Positions 27,947-37,100 of a DNA stretch of 64,000 nt are shown in pieces (within the stretch, counting starts at the first letter, position 1; each line of letters begins with the position of its first letter). Source of the stretch: Candidatus Rhodoferax odensensis (GTDB lineage Bacteria > Pseudomonadota > Gammaproteobacteria > Burkholderiales > Burkholderiaceae_C); assembly GCA_016718405.1 (NCBI GenBank), contig JADKDJ010000005.1:1-64000 (forward strand), written 5' to 3'. The notes beneath the pieces were generated by a model, which saw nothing but the letters and a program-made list of their open reading frames with translations, was not told the DNA's origin and did not search any database. A program made the translations under genes and the position numbers.

Positions 27947-28362
27947 GAAGGCGTTTTGCCGTTTGGAAGTTGTTGGCATGTTGGTTCGGCGCCGCCGGTG
28001 TGGCGACGCTGGGCCTGCCGGGCCGGTCGGCGTTTGCCGCTGATGAGTCACCTGTCACCACCGCCGAAATTGCCCACCTGATGGCGTACATCCGGGCGTC
28101 GAATTGCCAGTTCCTTCGCAACGGTGCTTGGCATTCGCCAGAGGCGGCGCATGAACATATTGCGACGAAGCTCAAATACATTCGCCAACGGGACACCCTG
28201 CGAGACGCGGAGCAGTTCATCGAACGGGCGGCCACACGCAGCAGCATGACGGGAGAGACCTACCAGGTACGCTGTCCCTCAAGCTCTGCGCTGCAAGATT
28301 GCAGTCGCTGGCTTCTTGACGAGCTGGCCCGCTATCGTGGCAGGTCGGCGCAGCAGCGTTGA
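27943..28362 (+). CDS. DUF5329-family secreted protein
   Basis: A 139-residue protein with a signal-like N-terminus (MRRRFAVWKLLACWFGAAGVATLG...AFA). The mature part, AEIAHLMAYIRASNCQFLRNGAWHSPEAAHEHIATKLKYIR followed by AEQFIERAATRSSMTGETYQVRC, matches the DUF5329 family as I recall it. Two cysteines in the mature part could form a disulphide. Function unknown. Start chosen at ATG 27943, overlapping the peroxiredoxin stop, which suggests the two are co-expressed in the periplasm. Confidence 0.8.
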   Translation: MRRRFAVWKLLACWFGAAGVATLGLPGRSAFAADESPVTTAEIAHLMAYIRASNCQFLRNGAWHSPEAAHEHIATKLKYIRQRDTLRDAEQFIERAATRSSMTGETYQVRCPSSSALQDCSRWLLDELARYRGRSAQQR

Positions 28363-28440
28363 GTTTGTGGGGTGTGCTGCGTGCCAGGCTCGACGCCGTG
28401 CATAATTTGCGGGCTTAACTTATGCGATTCCTGAACCCCC

Positions 28441-29181
28441 ATGTCACTTAGTGTCTGCGTCAAAGTCGTTGGCTTCAGGGATTTCGAGCGCCACGCGATC
28501 AATACATTGTTTGAACTGTCATCCCAGGGTGCGGTGAGTTATTGCCTGTGGACGCCCGATGCACCGGTGGCGCCGAGCCTGGCGCTGGTGGACCTGGAGA
28601 GCTATGAAGCCGGACTGGAGTTGGTCTCGCCCAGTTTCGATGCCAGTCTCAAGATGATCTGCGTCGGTCAAGACGCACCGCCCGAGGCCTGGCGTTGTTT
28701 TGAGCGGCCACTGCACTGGCCTGATGTGGTTCAGGCTATGGACGAACTGTTTGGCGATGGGCAGGCAGTGGATGCTGAGCTTGATTTCGTTGATACCGAG
28801 ATCCCCGACGCGGTCCCTTTGGCCGTCAAGTCGGCGCTGGTGATCTTTCCGTCGCGAGAGGATCGCATGTACCTGCGTGCCAGGCTGGCGTTGGCGGGGG
28901 TTGTGGTGGTGGGCGAGGCGCACAACGCGGCCGAGGCGTTGGACCAGGCGCGACGCGCCCACTACACCTTGGTGCTGCTGGGTCAGGATCTGCCCGACAT
29001 GGAGAGCTGGGAGTTGATCCGCCAGCTCATTGCGATGGAGCCGGCGATCGGCAGCGTGGTGCTGGCGGCCCGACAGAAGACCGTGCAACTGCGCCATCGC
29101 GCTGACCACGCGGGATGCCGAGGGGTGGTGGACTATCCGTTTAACCCAAGCGAAATCGTCCAATTGCTGCAAAAGGTCTAG
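28441..29181 (+). CDS. Two-receiver-like response regulator lacking the phospho-acceptor Asp
   Basis: A 246-residue cytosolic protein. The second half is receiver-like: ALVIFPSREDRMYLRARLALAGVVVVGEAHNAAEALDQARRAHYTLVLLGQDLPDMESWELIRQL, where the aspartate expected after LVLL is a glycine (LLGQDLPDM). The first half, VCVKVVGFRDFERHA...ALVDLESYEA...KMICVGQDAP...FERPLHW, also looks like a degenerate receiver. No ANTAR, DNA-binding or enzymatic domain was seen. It probably works as a phosphorylation-independent scaffold or anti-regulator, by inference. No histidine kinase lies nearby. Confidence 0.75.
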   Translation: MSLSVCVKVVGFRDFERHAINTLFELSSQGAVSYCLWTPDAPVAPSLALVDLESYEAGLELVSPSFDASLKMICVGQDAPPEAWRCFERPLHWPDVVQAMDELFGDGQAVDAELDFVDTEIPDAVPLAVKSALVIFPSREDRMYLRARLALAGVVVVGEAHNAAEALDQARRAHYTLVLLGQDLPDMESWELIRQLIAMEPAIGSVVLAARQKTVQLRHRADHAGCRGVVDYPFNPSEIVQLLQKV

Positions 29182-29212
29182 CGCGGTGCGTGGCGCGGAC
29201 TGGCGCGACCAA

Positions 29213-31057
29213 TCAGACAATTGAAGGAGCGTCGACCGCAAGGTTCGCCCGGCAGCGGCGCGCCTCCAGCGCGCCTGCCAAGGAGGCTTCGATCGGCAAT
29301 GGCTCACCTGCCCATCGGGCGGCCAGCAGTTCGGCGCACAACACGCAGTAACTCAGTCCGCGCGAACCCATGCCGGCGCAAATCCACAGACTGGCGCTTG
29401 GGTCGTCATGTAAGGGTCCAACCATGGGTAGTCGGTCGGCCGTTACGCAGCGGGTGGCGCGCCACGCTTCAAGTCGACCCGACTCAAAGGCGGGTGCCAG
29501 CGCCTGCCCCAAAGCAGGCAGCAGCTTTTGCAAACGCCCAAGGTTGGCCAGGTGGTTCTTTTCAACGGACCACTCCGTCATCGTGTCGGGTTGGTAGCTG
29601 GCACCGACAAACCAGGCTTGAGCACCGTGCCAGGGGACGCGCGGGATCAGACTGCCGGAGCCGTTGACGGGACCGGTCGGAAATGGCAAGGCTTCTGGCG
29701 TCGTGTGTGTGGCCCATGAGATCTGGCCGCGCACACCGTACACCGTGGGCAGACTCCCTGCGGCGGCGGATAGATCGGTCTCGAGTGCCGCAGAGTCGAG
29801 CAGCAAGGGCAAGGCGCTATGCGCGTTGGCCAACACCACACGCTGGGCGGTGCCGATGACTTGATCGTTTCGGTCCAACAGGCTCCAGCCGGTCGCACCA
29901 CGGCGCAGCGTGTGCACGTGCGCATCACCTCTGAACTGCACGCCGGGTTGCGCCAGCCAGGCCCCGATCAGCTCTGCGGGTTTGATCCATGCAGCGCAGG
30001 GATGCCAGAGCAGCTGGGTGTGCGTCGCCGCACCGGCCTGCCAAGCTGCGGCTGCCACGTCGGGTGGGGCCGGGCGCGACCATTCCAAGCCGGCCTGTGG
30101 CCATGTTGGGCTCAGACCAGCCGAGCCATCGATTCGATGCTCCAGCACGCCGCTGGCGGCCCAATCCTGGCCGTGCCTGAGCAGCTCGTGTGCCGCCTGA
30201 CTGGTCAGGCGCACCCCACTACGCGACAGCCGTGACAGCAGGCAATCGTCGCTGGAAACATGTGGCGACAGCAGCCCTACCGGCAGACCCGACGCGCCGG
30301 CGGCGGCTGTCGCAGACTGGTCAAAAACCTGCACCTGCCAGCCGCGACGCGCCAGTGAGGCGGCCACGCTGGCACCGGCCAGACCGGCGCCGATGACGAC
30401 GCAATCCGCCGGCGTGACGGTAGGCTCGCGCCACGGCGCGCGCGAGGTCTTTTGTTGCCAGTGTGGGTTGAACTCGCCACAGCGCAGCGTCGAGGTGGTG
30501 TCTGAGCAAGTCCCCCAGGTGAAGCCACACGACGACAGGCGTTCGTGGAAGTTGCTGCCATCGTCGGCCCAGGTGACGCGCGTGCCACGCCGACATTGGC
30601 GGGCCAGGGCCTTCGCAGTCCAGCCGTCCCAAGGCGCTTCGCCTGGCGCGGTGGCGTCCAGCATCAGCGCGTCGGTGACGAACTGCTGCTCGCGCAGCAG
30701 CGGTGCGGTCTCCCCGATGCACAGGGTCAGCAGTACCCGACCTTGGTCGAAGCTCAATCGGTGCAGACCCGGCAGCAAGCCATGACACTGTTGTGCCAAT
30801 GCACGCGCCGCGGTGCCCAGCTCGGAGTTGGCGGCAAAGCTCGCCAGCAGCGTATCGGCGCGAAATGAGGCCGATGAGAGGGCCACGTAGTGCAGCATTC
30901 GTGGCCGATCAGGGTCGGCCTGCCAAGCATGCCAGCATGCCAGGAAGCGCTCCGCGTGCGCGAATCGCGTGTCCAGAATACGCCAGGCGCCTCGCCCGCG
31001 CCATGCCTCGGGCAGGCCGCAGCCCGCAAGCCAGACGCGGGGGGTCAAGGAGGTCAT
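29213..31057 (-). CDS. mnmC: MnmC-like tRNA wobble-uridine modification protein; oxidoreductase half intact, methyltransferase half degenerate
   Basis: A 614-residue protein. MnmC normally has an N-terminal SAM methyltransferase (MnmD) and a C-terminal FAD oxidoreductase that finish mnm5s2U34 in tRNA. The FAD part is clear: DCVVIGAGLAGASVAASLARRGWQVQVFDQ (from about residue 216), YGVRGQISWATH and CAGMGSRGLSYCVLCAELLAARW near the end. The N-terminal 200 residues align in layout (FLACWHAW, LDATAP) but the SAM-binding glycine motif (GFGxGxNFL in the family) reads RFAHAERFL, and the DGFAPxxNP motif reads DATAPGEAP. The methyltransferase may be inactive. yggX lies 9 bases upstream. Confidence 0.85.
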   Translation of the reverse strand: MTSLTPRVWLAGCGLPEAWRGRGAWRILDTRFAHAERFLACWHAWQADPDRPRMLHYVALSSASFRADTLLASFAANSELGTAARALAQQCHGLLPGLHRLSFDQGRVLLTLCIGETAPLLREQQFVTDALMLDATAPGEAPWDGWTAKALARQCRRGTRVTWADDGSNFHERLSSCGFTWGTCSDTTSTLRCGEFNPHWQQKTSRAPWREPTVTPADCVVIGAGLAGASVAASLARRGWQVQVFDQSATAAAGASGLPVGLLSPHVSSDDCLLSRLSRSGVRLTSQAAHELLRHGQDWAASGVLEHRIDGSAGLSPTWPQAGLEWSRPAPPDVAAAAWQAGAATHTQLLWHPCAAWIKPAELIGAWLAQPGVQFRGDAHVHTLRRGATGWSLLDRNDQVIGTAQRVVLANAHSALPLLLDSAALETDLSAAAGSLPTVYGVRGQISWATHTTPEALPFPTGPVNGSGSLIPRVPWHGAQAWFVGASYQPDTMTEWSVEKNHLANLGRLQKLLPALGQALAPAFESGRLEAWRATRCVTADRLPMVGPLHDDPSASLWICAGMGSRGLSYCVLCAELLAARWAGEPLPIEASLAGALEARRCRANLAVDAPSIV

Positions 31058-31066
31058 CTCATCGAC

Positions 31067-31339
31067 TTAGGCGCTGGGCGGCACGTAGCCTTGCGCCGCC
31101 TCGGCGCCTTCCCCAAAGAAGTGGTTCTCCATCTGGCGGGCCAGGTACTGGCGTGCCCGCGCATCGGCCAGGTTGAGACGGTTCTCGTTGACCAGCATGG
31201 TCTGGTGCTTGAGCCAGCCGGCCCAGGCTTCCTTGCTGACGTTTTCCCAGATGCGTTTGCCCAGTTCACCTGGGTAGGGCGGGAAGTCCAGGCCGTCAGC
31301 CGGCTTGCCGAGTTTGATGCAGTTGACAGTGCGTGCCAT
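31067..31339 (-). CDS. yggX: Oxidative damage protection protein YggX (probable Fe(II) trafficking)
   Basis: Small 90-residue YggX-family protein, implicated in protecting Fe-S clusters and moving iron. It begins ARTVNCIKLGKPADGLDFPPYPGELGKRIWENVSKEAW and contains the conserved single cysteine near the N-terminus and FFGEGAEAAQGYVPP at the end. Full length. It is immediately upstream of mnmC on the same strand and divergent from dsbB. Confidence 0.96.
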   Translation of the reverse strand: MARTVNCIKLGKPADGLDFPPYPGELGKRIWENVSKEAWAGWLKHQTMLVNENRLNLADARARQYLARQMENHFFGEGAEAAQGYVPPSA

Positions 31340-31449
31340 GGGGTGATCTCTTTCGTGTCGATGGTGTAATAGGCGAAATTGTCCGCGCTTTTGGCGAACC
31401 TTTGCCGAGAACGGGTGTCCAATTGCGAGATTATCGTTTTGGAGTGTCT

Positions 31450-31947
31450 ATGTTGTTGGGTTTGAGTGTGCGCCAGGTGATGGGCGTGATTGCGGCAGGG
31501 TGTGTCGGTTTGTTGGCCTATGGCTTGTATTTGCAGCACGTTGAGGGATTGGTGCCGTGTCCGATGTGCATTGTGCAGCGTTACGCCTTGGTGCTGGTGG
31601 CGCTGCTGGCGGGGTTGACTGCCACCAGTACCCGGTTGGCATGGCAGTTGGGGGGCGTGGTAGCCATGATTCTGACCGCTGGTTTCGGCGCCTTCGTGGC
31701 GGCCCGTCAGAGTTGGCTGCAGTGGTATCCACCCGAGGCGGTTTCCTGCGGGCGCGACTTCTACGGCATGGTCGAAAACTTTCCGCTGCAGCGCGCCATT
31801 CCCATGATCTTCAAGGGCAGTGGTGATTGCACCAAGGTCGATTGGACCTTTCTGGGTGGATCGATTGCCAACTGGTCGTTCCTGTGCTTTGGCGGCATAG
31901 CGTTGCTGGGTAGCTACCTCGTTTGGCGCAGCGCGCGTTCGCGTTGA
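31450..31947 (+). CDS. dsbB: Disulphide bond formation protein B
   Basis: Inner-membrane quinone reductase of 165 residues that reoxidises DsbA. Four hydrophobic helices are visible. The first periplasmic loop has the CPMC pair (VPCPMCIVQRY) and the second has a cysteine in VSCGRDFYG and another in GSGDCTKVDW, giving the four redox cysteines. ATG 31450 follows a GGAG site, and an upstream in-frame ATG at 31333 would add 39 non-hydrophobic residues, so it was rejected. It is convergent with argA. Confidence 0.93.
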   Translation: MLLGLSVRQVMGVIAAGCVGLLAYGLYLQHVEGLVPCPMCIVQRYALVLVALLAGLTATSTRLAWQLGGVVAMILTAGFGAFVAARQSWLQWYPPEAVSCGRDFYGMVENFPLQRAIPMIFKGSGDCTKVDWTFLGGSIANWSFLCFGGIALLGSYLVWRSARSR

Positions 31948-31953
31948 TCAGGA

Positions 31954-31968
31954 GGGTGGGAGCCACCC
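31954..31968. terminator. Possible weak bidirectional hairpin between dsbB and argA
   Basis: GGGTGG-GAG-CCACCC forms a 6-bp stem in the 43-base gap between the convergent genes. There is no T tract, so intrinsic termination is doubtful. Confidence 0.3.
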
Positions 31969-31990
31969 AGCAAACACCGGGTTTCGGCGA

Positions 31991-33340
31991 TCACGCGAGC
32001 TTCTTGACCAGCACCTGACTTTTGCGGTCCCAGTTGTACTTGCGCTTGCGCGCCTCAGGTAGCCAGTCGGGGTCCACCAGCACAAAGCCGCGTTTAAGAA
32101 ACCAGTGCGTGGTGCGCGTGGTCAGCACAAAAATGCTCTCCAGGCCCGCTGCGCGGGCGCGCTGCTCGATGCGTTTGAGCACCCGTTCGCCGTCGCCCTG
32201 GCCCTGCACTTGGGGTGATACCGTGAGCGCGGCCATTTCGGCAGTGCGTGCTTCCGGGTAGGCGTACAGCGCGGCGCAGGCGAAGATCACGCCGTCGTGC
32301 TCAATCACGGTGTAGTTGCCGACATCGCGCTCGATCTCGGTGCGGCTGCGCTTGACCAGCGTGCCGTCCTGCTCGAAGGGCTCGATCAATTGCAAGATGC
32401 CGCCCACGTCGTCCACCGTGGCCTCGCGCAGGCTCTCCAGCTTTTCATCCACCACCATGGTGCCAATGCCATCGTGCACATAGACTTCGAGTAGCAGCGA
32501 GCCGTCCACCGCAAACGGGATAATGTGGCTGCGCTCCACGCCCGCCTTGCATGCGCGCACACAATGCTGCAGGTAGAAGGCGGTATCGGTCGGGTGCTGT
32601 GCTGCGGGGATCTGCGCCAGCAGCTTCTCGGCGGTCACCAAGGGTAACTCGGTGTCGACGGGATTGTCTTCGCCCTCCGGCAAGTCGGGGTGGATTCGGA
32701 TGCCGGGGATTTCGGTCACGAAGATCAGCTTGTCGGCCTGCAGCGCCACAGCCACCGAGGTGGCCACCTCCTCCATCGTCAGATTAAAGGCCTCGCCGGT
32801 GGGGGAAAAGCCAAATGGCGACAGCAGCACCATGGCGCCGAAGTCCAGCGTACGCATGATGCCGGCGGTGTCCACCTTGCGCACCAGGCCAGAGTGCTGA
32901 AAGTCCACGCCGTCCACAATGCCCACTGGCCGCGCGGTGATGAAGTTGCCCGAGATCACCCGCACGGTGGAGCCCGCCATGGGTGTGTTGGGCAGGCCCT
33001 GGCTGAAAGCCGCTTCGATCTCGTAACGCAGTTGGCCCGCAGCCTCTTGCGCGCAGTCCAGCGCCACCTCGTCGGTGATACGCATGCCATGCGAATAGCG
33101 CGCCGCGTGGCCCTTGGTTTTGAGTTGTTCGTTCACTTGCGGGCGAAAGCCGTGCACCAGCACGATCTTGACACCCATGCTCTGGATCATCGCCAGGTCT
33201 TGCGCCAGGTTGTGCAGCTTGCCCGCCGCAATCGCCTCGCCCGCGACGCCGACCACAAAGGTCTGGTTGCGAAACTTGTGGATATAGGGCGCCACCGAGC
33301 GGAACCAAGGCACGAAGGTGAAGTTGAAGACGGAGGACAT
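31991..33340 (-). CDS. argA: Amino-acid N-acetyltransferase (N-acetylglutamate synthase)
   Basis: First enzyme of arginine synthesis, 449 residues. The N-terminal amino-acid-kinase-like domain (FVVGVAGEAIAAGKLHNLAQDLAMIQSMGVKIVLVHGFRPQVNEQL, then the ISGNFITARPVGIVDGVDF region) binds arginine for feedback control. The C-terminal GNAT domain acetylates glutamate (VIEHDGVIFACAALYAYPEARTAEMAALTVSPQVQGQGDGERVL, then KRGFVLVDPDWLPEARKRKYNWDRKSQVLVKKL). The acetyl-CoA loop is intact. It lies between dsbB and the toxin gene, and the toxin stop is 11 bases before its start on the same strand. Confidence 0.95.
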   Translation of the reverse strand: MSSVFNFTFVPWFRSVAPYIHKFRNQTFVVGVAGEAIAAGKLHNLAQDLAMIQSMGVKIVLVHGFRPQVNEQLKTKGHAARYSHGMRITDEVALDCAQEAAGQLRYEIEAAFSQGLPNTPMAGSTVRVISGNFITARPVGIVDGVDFQHSGLVRKVDTAGIMRTLDFGAMVLLSPFGFSPTGEAFNLTMEEVATSVAVALQADKLIFVTEIPGIRIHPDLPEGEDNPVDTELPLVTAEKLLAQIPAAQHPTDTAFYLQHCVRACKAGVERSHIIPFAVDGSLLLEVYVHDGIGTMVVDEKLESLREATVDDVGGILQLIEPFEQDGTLVKRSRTEIERDVGNYTVIEHDGVIFACAALYAYPEARTAEMAALTVSPQVQGQGDGERVLKRIEQRARAAGLESIFVLTTRTTHWFLKRGFVLVDPDWLPEARKRKYNWDRKSQVLVKKLA

Positions 33341-33351
33341 GTGAGGCGACT

Positions 33352-33777
33352 TCAGGTTTGGGGCGCGAGAAAGGGGTTGGTCATGGTTAGTTGGCCAAAT
33401 CGGCGGCCATGCTGCCCATCTTCTGAGAACAAGACATCGGCATTGGCCCGCTGTGCTGCTTCAAGAATCAGGGCATCCCACCAGGCGAGTTTGTGCCGCT
33501 GAGCGAGTTCCGCGGCGCTCATGATGCTGTGCGCCGAGGCGCCGACGACCTCAAAGCCGCACAGCTGCTCCACTTGCTGGGCGGCTTCGCGTGGGCTCAA
33601 AGGGGGGCGCAACTTGCGGGTGGTGATGCTGTAGAACTCCTGCAGTACCTGCGTGCTGATCACGATGGTGTCGTCCCGCACGGCGCGAGCCAGGCAATCG
33701 ATGGCCTGTTCCTGGCGCGCGGGTTCGCTGGTATCCACGGTGTAAACCAGAATGTTGGTGTCAAAGAAGCAGATCAT
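33352..33777 (-). CDS. PIN-domain toxin (VapC-like)
   Basis: A 141-residue PIN ribonuclease. The acidic active-site residues expected for the fold are present: the first in FFDTNILVY (residue 6), a glutamate in LQEFYSI, an aspartate in WWDALILEAA and SEDGQ near the end. Such proteins cleave tRNA or rRNA unless bound by the cognate antitoxin. The start codon overlaps the antitoxin stop by four bases (33774-33777), the classic coupling of type II toxin-antitoxin genes. It precedes argA on the same strand and could drive argA read-through. Confidence 0.88.
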   Translation of the reverse strand: MICFFDTNILVYTVDTSEPARQEQAIDCLARAVRDDTIVISTQVLQEFYSITTRKLRPPLSPREAAQQVEQLCGFEVVGASAHSIMSAAELAQRHKLAWWDALILEAAQRANADVLFSEDGQHGRRFGQLTMTNPFLAPQT

Positions 33778-34058
33778 TTGCTTGCGCGATCAACGCCACG
33801 CGCGGCCGGCTTTGCCGGCATCGGGTAGGGGCGGTCGTAAGCGTCCTCGCGGCTCCAGCGCACGCCTTCGCTGTTGGCCTTGCTCTTGCGCGCGGCCGCG
33901 ATGAACGCCATTCCAGCGGTCTGCTGACGGTGCGAGTCCTGTGCGTACGCCGCCAGGAATTCGCGAACCTTGGCACTGACCGACGTGCCTTCGTGAATGG
34001 CCCGAATGCGTGCTTTGCGAACAATGGCTTCGTCCAGCGCAATGGTTAAATTGGTCAA
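33774..34058 (-). CDS. Ribbon-helix-helix type antitoxin (VapB-like)
   Basis: A 94-residue protein beginning LTNLTIALDEAIVRKARIRAIHEGTSVSAKVREFLAAYA, a ribbon-helix-helix (Arc/CopG-like) DNA-binding N-terminus. The acidic and proline-rich C-terminus (REDAYDRPYPMP) is the likely toxin-binding part. TTG 34058 is proposed as start because GGAGAA lies six bases upstream; an in-frame TTG at 34070 is the alternative but would sit on that ribosome site. It likely represses its own operon by binding the inverted repeat at 34079-34099. Confidence 0.8.
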   Translation of the reverse strand: MTNLTIALDEAIVRKARIRAIHEGTSVSAKVREFLAAYAQDSHRQQTAGMAFIAAARKSKANSEGVRWSREDAYDRPYPMPAKPAARGVDRASK

Positions 34059-34078
34059 GGGCTTCTCCAATCGATTCT

Positions 34079-34099
34079 ACGTGTACAAGTGTAGCACGT
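34079..34099. promoter_or_regulatory. Candidate toxin-antitoxin operator
   Basis: ACGTG-N11-CACGT is an inverted repeat in the short gap between the antitoxin start and hrpA. On the minus strand TAGAAT (34079-34074) could be a -10 for the antitoxin. The position fits autoregulation by the ribbon-helix-helix protein. The operator call is inferred. Confidence 0.35.
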
Positions 34100-34126
34100 G
34101 AACTCGTGTTGTGGGACAATCGACCC

Positions 34127-37100
34127 GTGTCCGCTCCCAACGCCCCTGCCACCCAAACACCACTTCGCCCGGCCCAGCCAGCGCGCACCGCACCAGCGCT
34201 GGAGATCGAGTTCCCCGAGTCCCTGCCCGTATCCGCCAAACGCGAAGAAATCATGGCGGCCATGGCGGCGCACCAGGTCATCATCGTGTGCGGTGAGACC
34301 GGCTCGGGCAAGACCACCCAGTTGCCCAAGATCGCACTGGCGATGGGCCGCGGTCTGTGCAACCACCCCAACACGCTGGCCAACGGTAAGCCCGCGCCGC
34401 GCGGCAAGCTGATTGGTCACACCCAGCCACGCCGCATTGCCGCCAGCAGTGTTGCCAAACGAATTGCGGAGGAACTGAAGACACCACTGGGCGAGGTGGT
34501 CGGCTTCAAGGTGCGCTTTCAGGACCGTTTGGCCAAGGACGCCTCGGTCAAGCTGATGACCGACGGCATCCTGCTGGCCGAGACGCAGACCGATCCGCTG
34601 CTGCTGGCCTACGACACCCTCATCATCGACGAGGCGCACGAACGCAGCCTGAACATCGACTTCCTGCTGGGCTACCTGCGCCAGATCTTGCCGCGCCGGC
34701 CCGACCTGAAGATCGTGGTGACGTCCGCCACGATTGATGCGCAGCGTTTTGCCGATCACTTTAAATCTGCAAAAGGACCAGCACCGGTCATCATGGTGTC
34801 GGGCCGCATGTTCCCGGTGGAGCAGCGTTACCGACCGTTTGAAGAGGCGCGTGACTACGACCTGAACAACGCCATTGCCGACGGTGTGGACGAGTTGTGG
34901 CGCGACCCGCACAACGCCGGTGACATCCTGATTTTTCTGCCTGGCGAGCGCGAGATTCGTGAGGCGGCAGACCACTTGCGCAAACATCTGAGCCATCAGC
35001 CGGTGTTTCGCAACGCCGAGGTGCTGCCACTGTTTGCCCGCTTGAGCCCGGCCGAGCAGGACCGCATTTTTGACGGTCACACCGGTCGGCGCATTGTCCT
35101 GGCGACCAACGTGGCCGAGACCTCACTCACCGTGCCAGGAACACGCTACGTGATCGATGCGGGCACCGCGCGTATCAAGCGCTACAGCTTCAGGAGCAAG
35201 GTGGAGCAGTTGCTGGTCGAGCCGATCAGCCAGAGCTCGGCCAACCAGCGTGCCGGGCGCTGTGGCCGCGTGGCCAACGGTATCTGTATTCGGCTTTATG
35301 ACCAGCAGGACTTCGACGCCCGACCGCGCTTCACCGATCCGGAAATCTTGCGTTCGTCACTAGCTGGCGTGATTCTGCGCATGAAGTCGCTGCATCTGGG
35401 CATTGTGGAGGACTTCCCGTTTCTGGAGCGCCCCAGCGGCCGCGCAATTGCCGATGGTTACCAGTTGCTCAATGAACTGGGTGCCGTGGACGATGCCAAT
35501 GAGCTGACGCCGCTGGGTCAGGAACTGAGCCGCCTGCCGCTGGACCCCCGGGTGGGGCGCATGTTGCTCGAAGCCCGTTCGCGCGAGGCGCTGGACGAGG
35601 CGTTGGTGATTGCTTCCGCGCTGAGCGTGCAGGACGTGCGCGACCGGCCTATGGAGGCTCAGCAGCAGGCGGATACGGCGCACAAGAAGTTTGATGACGA
35701 GAAGAGTGAGTTTACGGGCTACCTGAAGCTGTGGAAGTGGATTCACGATGCGCGGGGGGGGCCGACGACTGCGGCTCCCGGAGTTGGGGTGACCGAGCGT
35801 TCTGCTCCGTGTCCCCCGCCCGCTTTGCGGGCTCCTCCTTGTACGGAGCAGAACGCCCGGTCACCCCAACTCCTAGCGTCCACAACAACGCACAAGCTGT
35901 CCAACCGCCAATACGAGCAGTTGCTGCGTCAGAACTTCGTCAACATTCGGCGCGTGCGCGAGTGGAAGGACATTCACAGCCAGTTGCACACCGTGGTGGC
36001 TGAGCACAAGTGGCGGCTGAACACCGCCCCCGCCAGCTACGAGCAGTTGCACCTGTCGATGTTGTCGGGGCTGCTCGGCAACATCGGCTGCAAGCTGGAG
36101 ACCGAGGGGCAAAGCGGTGAGTATTTGGGCGCGCGTTCCATCAAGTTCTTTGCGCATCCCGGTGCCCACCTGGTCAAGAAGCCGGGCCGCTGGATTGTGG
36201 CGGCCGAGCTGGTGGAGACTACGCGCTTGTTTGGGCGCGGCATTGCCAACATCGAGCCGCAGTGGCTGGAGCAGGTGGGTGGCCACTTGCTCAAGAAGCA
36301 GTTGCTCGATCCTCATTGGGAAAAGAAAGCCGCCGAGGTGGTGGCACTGGAGCGCGCGACACTGTACGGTGTTGTGGTCTACAGCGGTCGTCGCGTCAAC
36401 TACGGCCGCGTTGATATGCACGGTGCGCGCGACATCTTCATTCGCGAGGCGTTGGTGGGCCAGCAGTGGGACACCAACTTGCCGTTCTTGGCGGCCAACC
36501 ACAAGCTCATCAAACAGGTCGAAGAGTTGGAGCACAAGGCACGCCGCCAGGACGTGCTGGTGGACGAAGAGCTGATCTACGCCTTTTATGACCAGCAGTT
36601 GCCCGCCGACGTGTGTGGTGGCCACGGTTTCGAGCGCTGGTACCGTGAGGAGGTCAAGAAGACGCCAAAGTTGCTGCTGCTCACCCGCGACGAGCTGATG
36701 CGCCACGAGGCAGCGGGCATCACCACGCAGTCCTTTCCCAAAACGATCCGCCTCGGTGGCCTCGACTGCGCGGCCACCTATTTGCATGAGCCGGGGGACG
36801 CGCGGGATGGGCTGACCGTGACCGTGCCCCTGTTCGTTCTCAATCAGGTCAACGAGGAGCGTTGCGAGTGGCTGGTGCCGGGCATGCTCAAGGAGAAGAT
36901 CCAGGCTTTACTCAAGACGCTGCACCAGCGTCCGCGTTCCCGGCTGGTGCCCTTACCCGAAACCGCTACCCGGATGGCTGAGGTCTTGAACCAGCCTGAG
37001 CGTTTTGGCCACGGCTCGCTGGTTGATGCGGTGTTGAAGCTGGTGCGCGACGCGACCTCGCTGGACATCGTGCGCGCCGACATCAAGGTCGACATGCTCA

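Noticed and set aside
31333..31449. N-terminal extension of DsbB from ATG 31333
   Set aside because: The extra 39 residues are polar and overlap yggX's start region; ATG 31450 has a ribosome site and begins the first helix.
33774..34070. TTG 34070 as antitoxin start
   Set aside because: It would coincide with the GGAGAA ribosome site that best serves TTG 34058.
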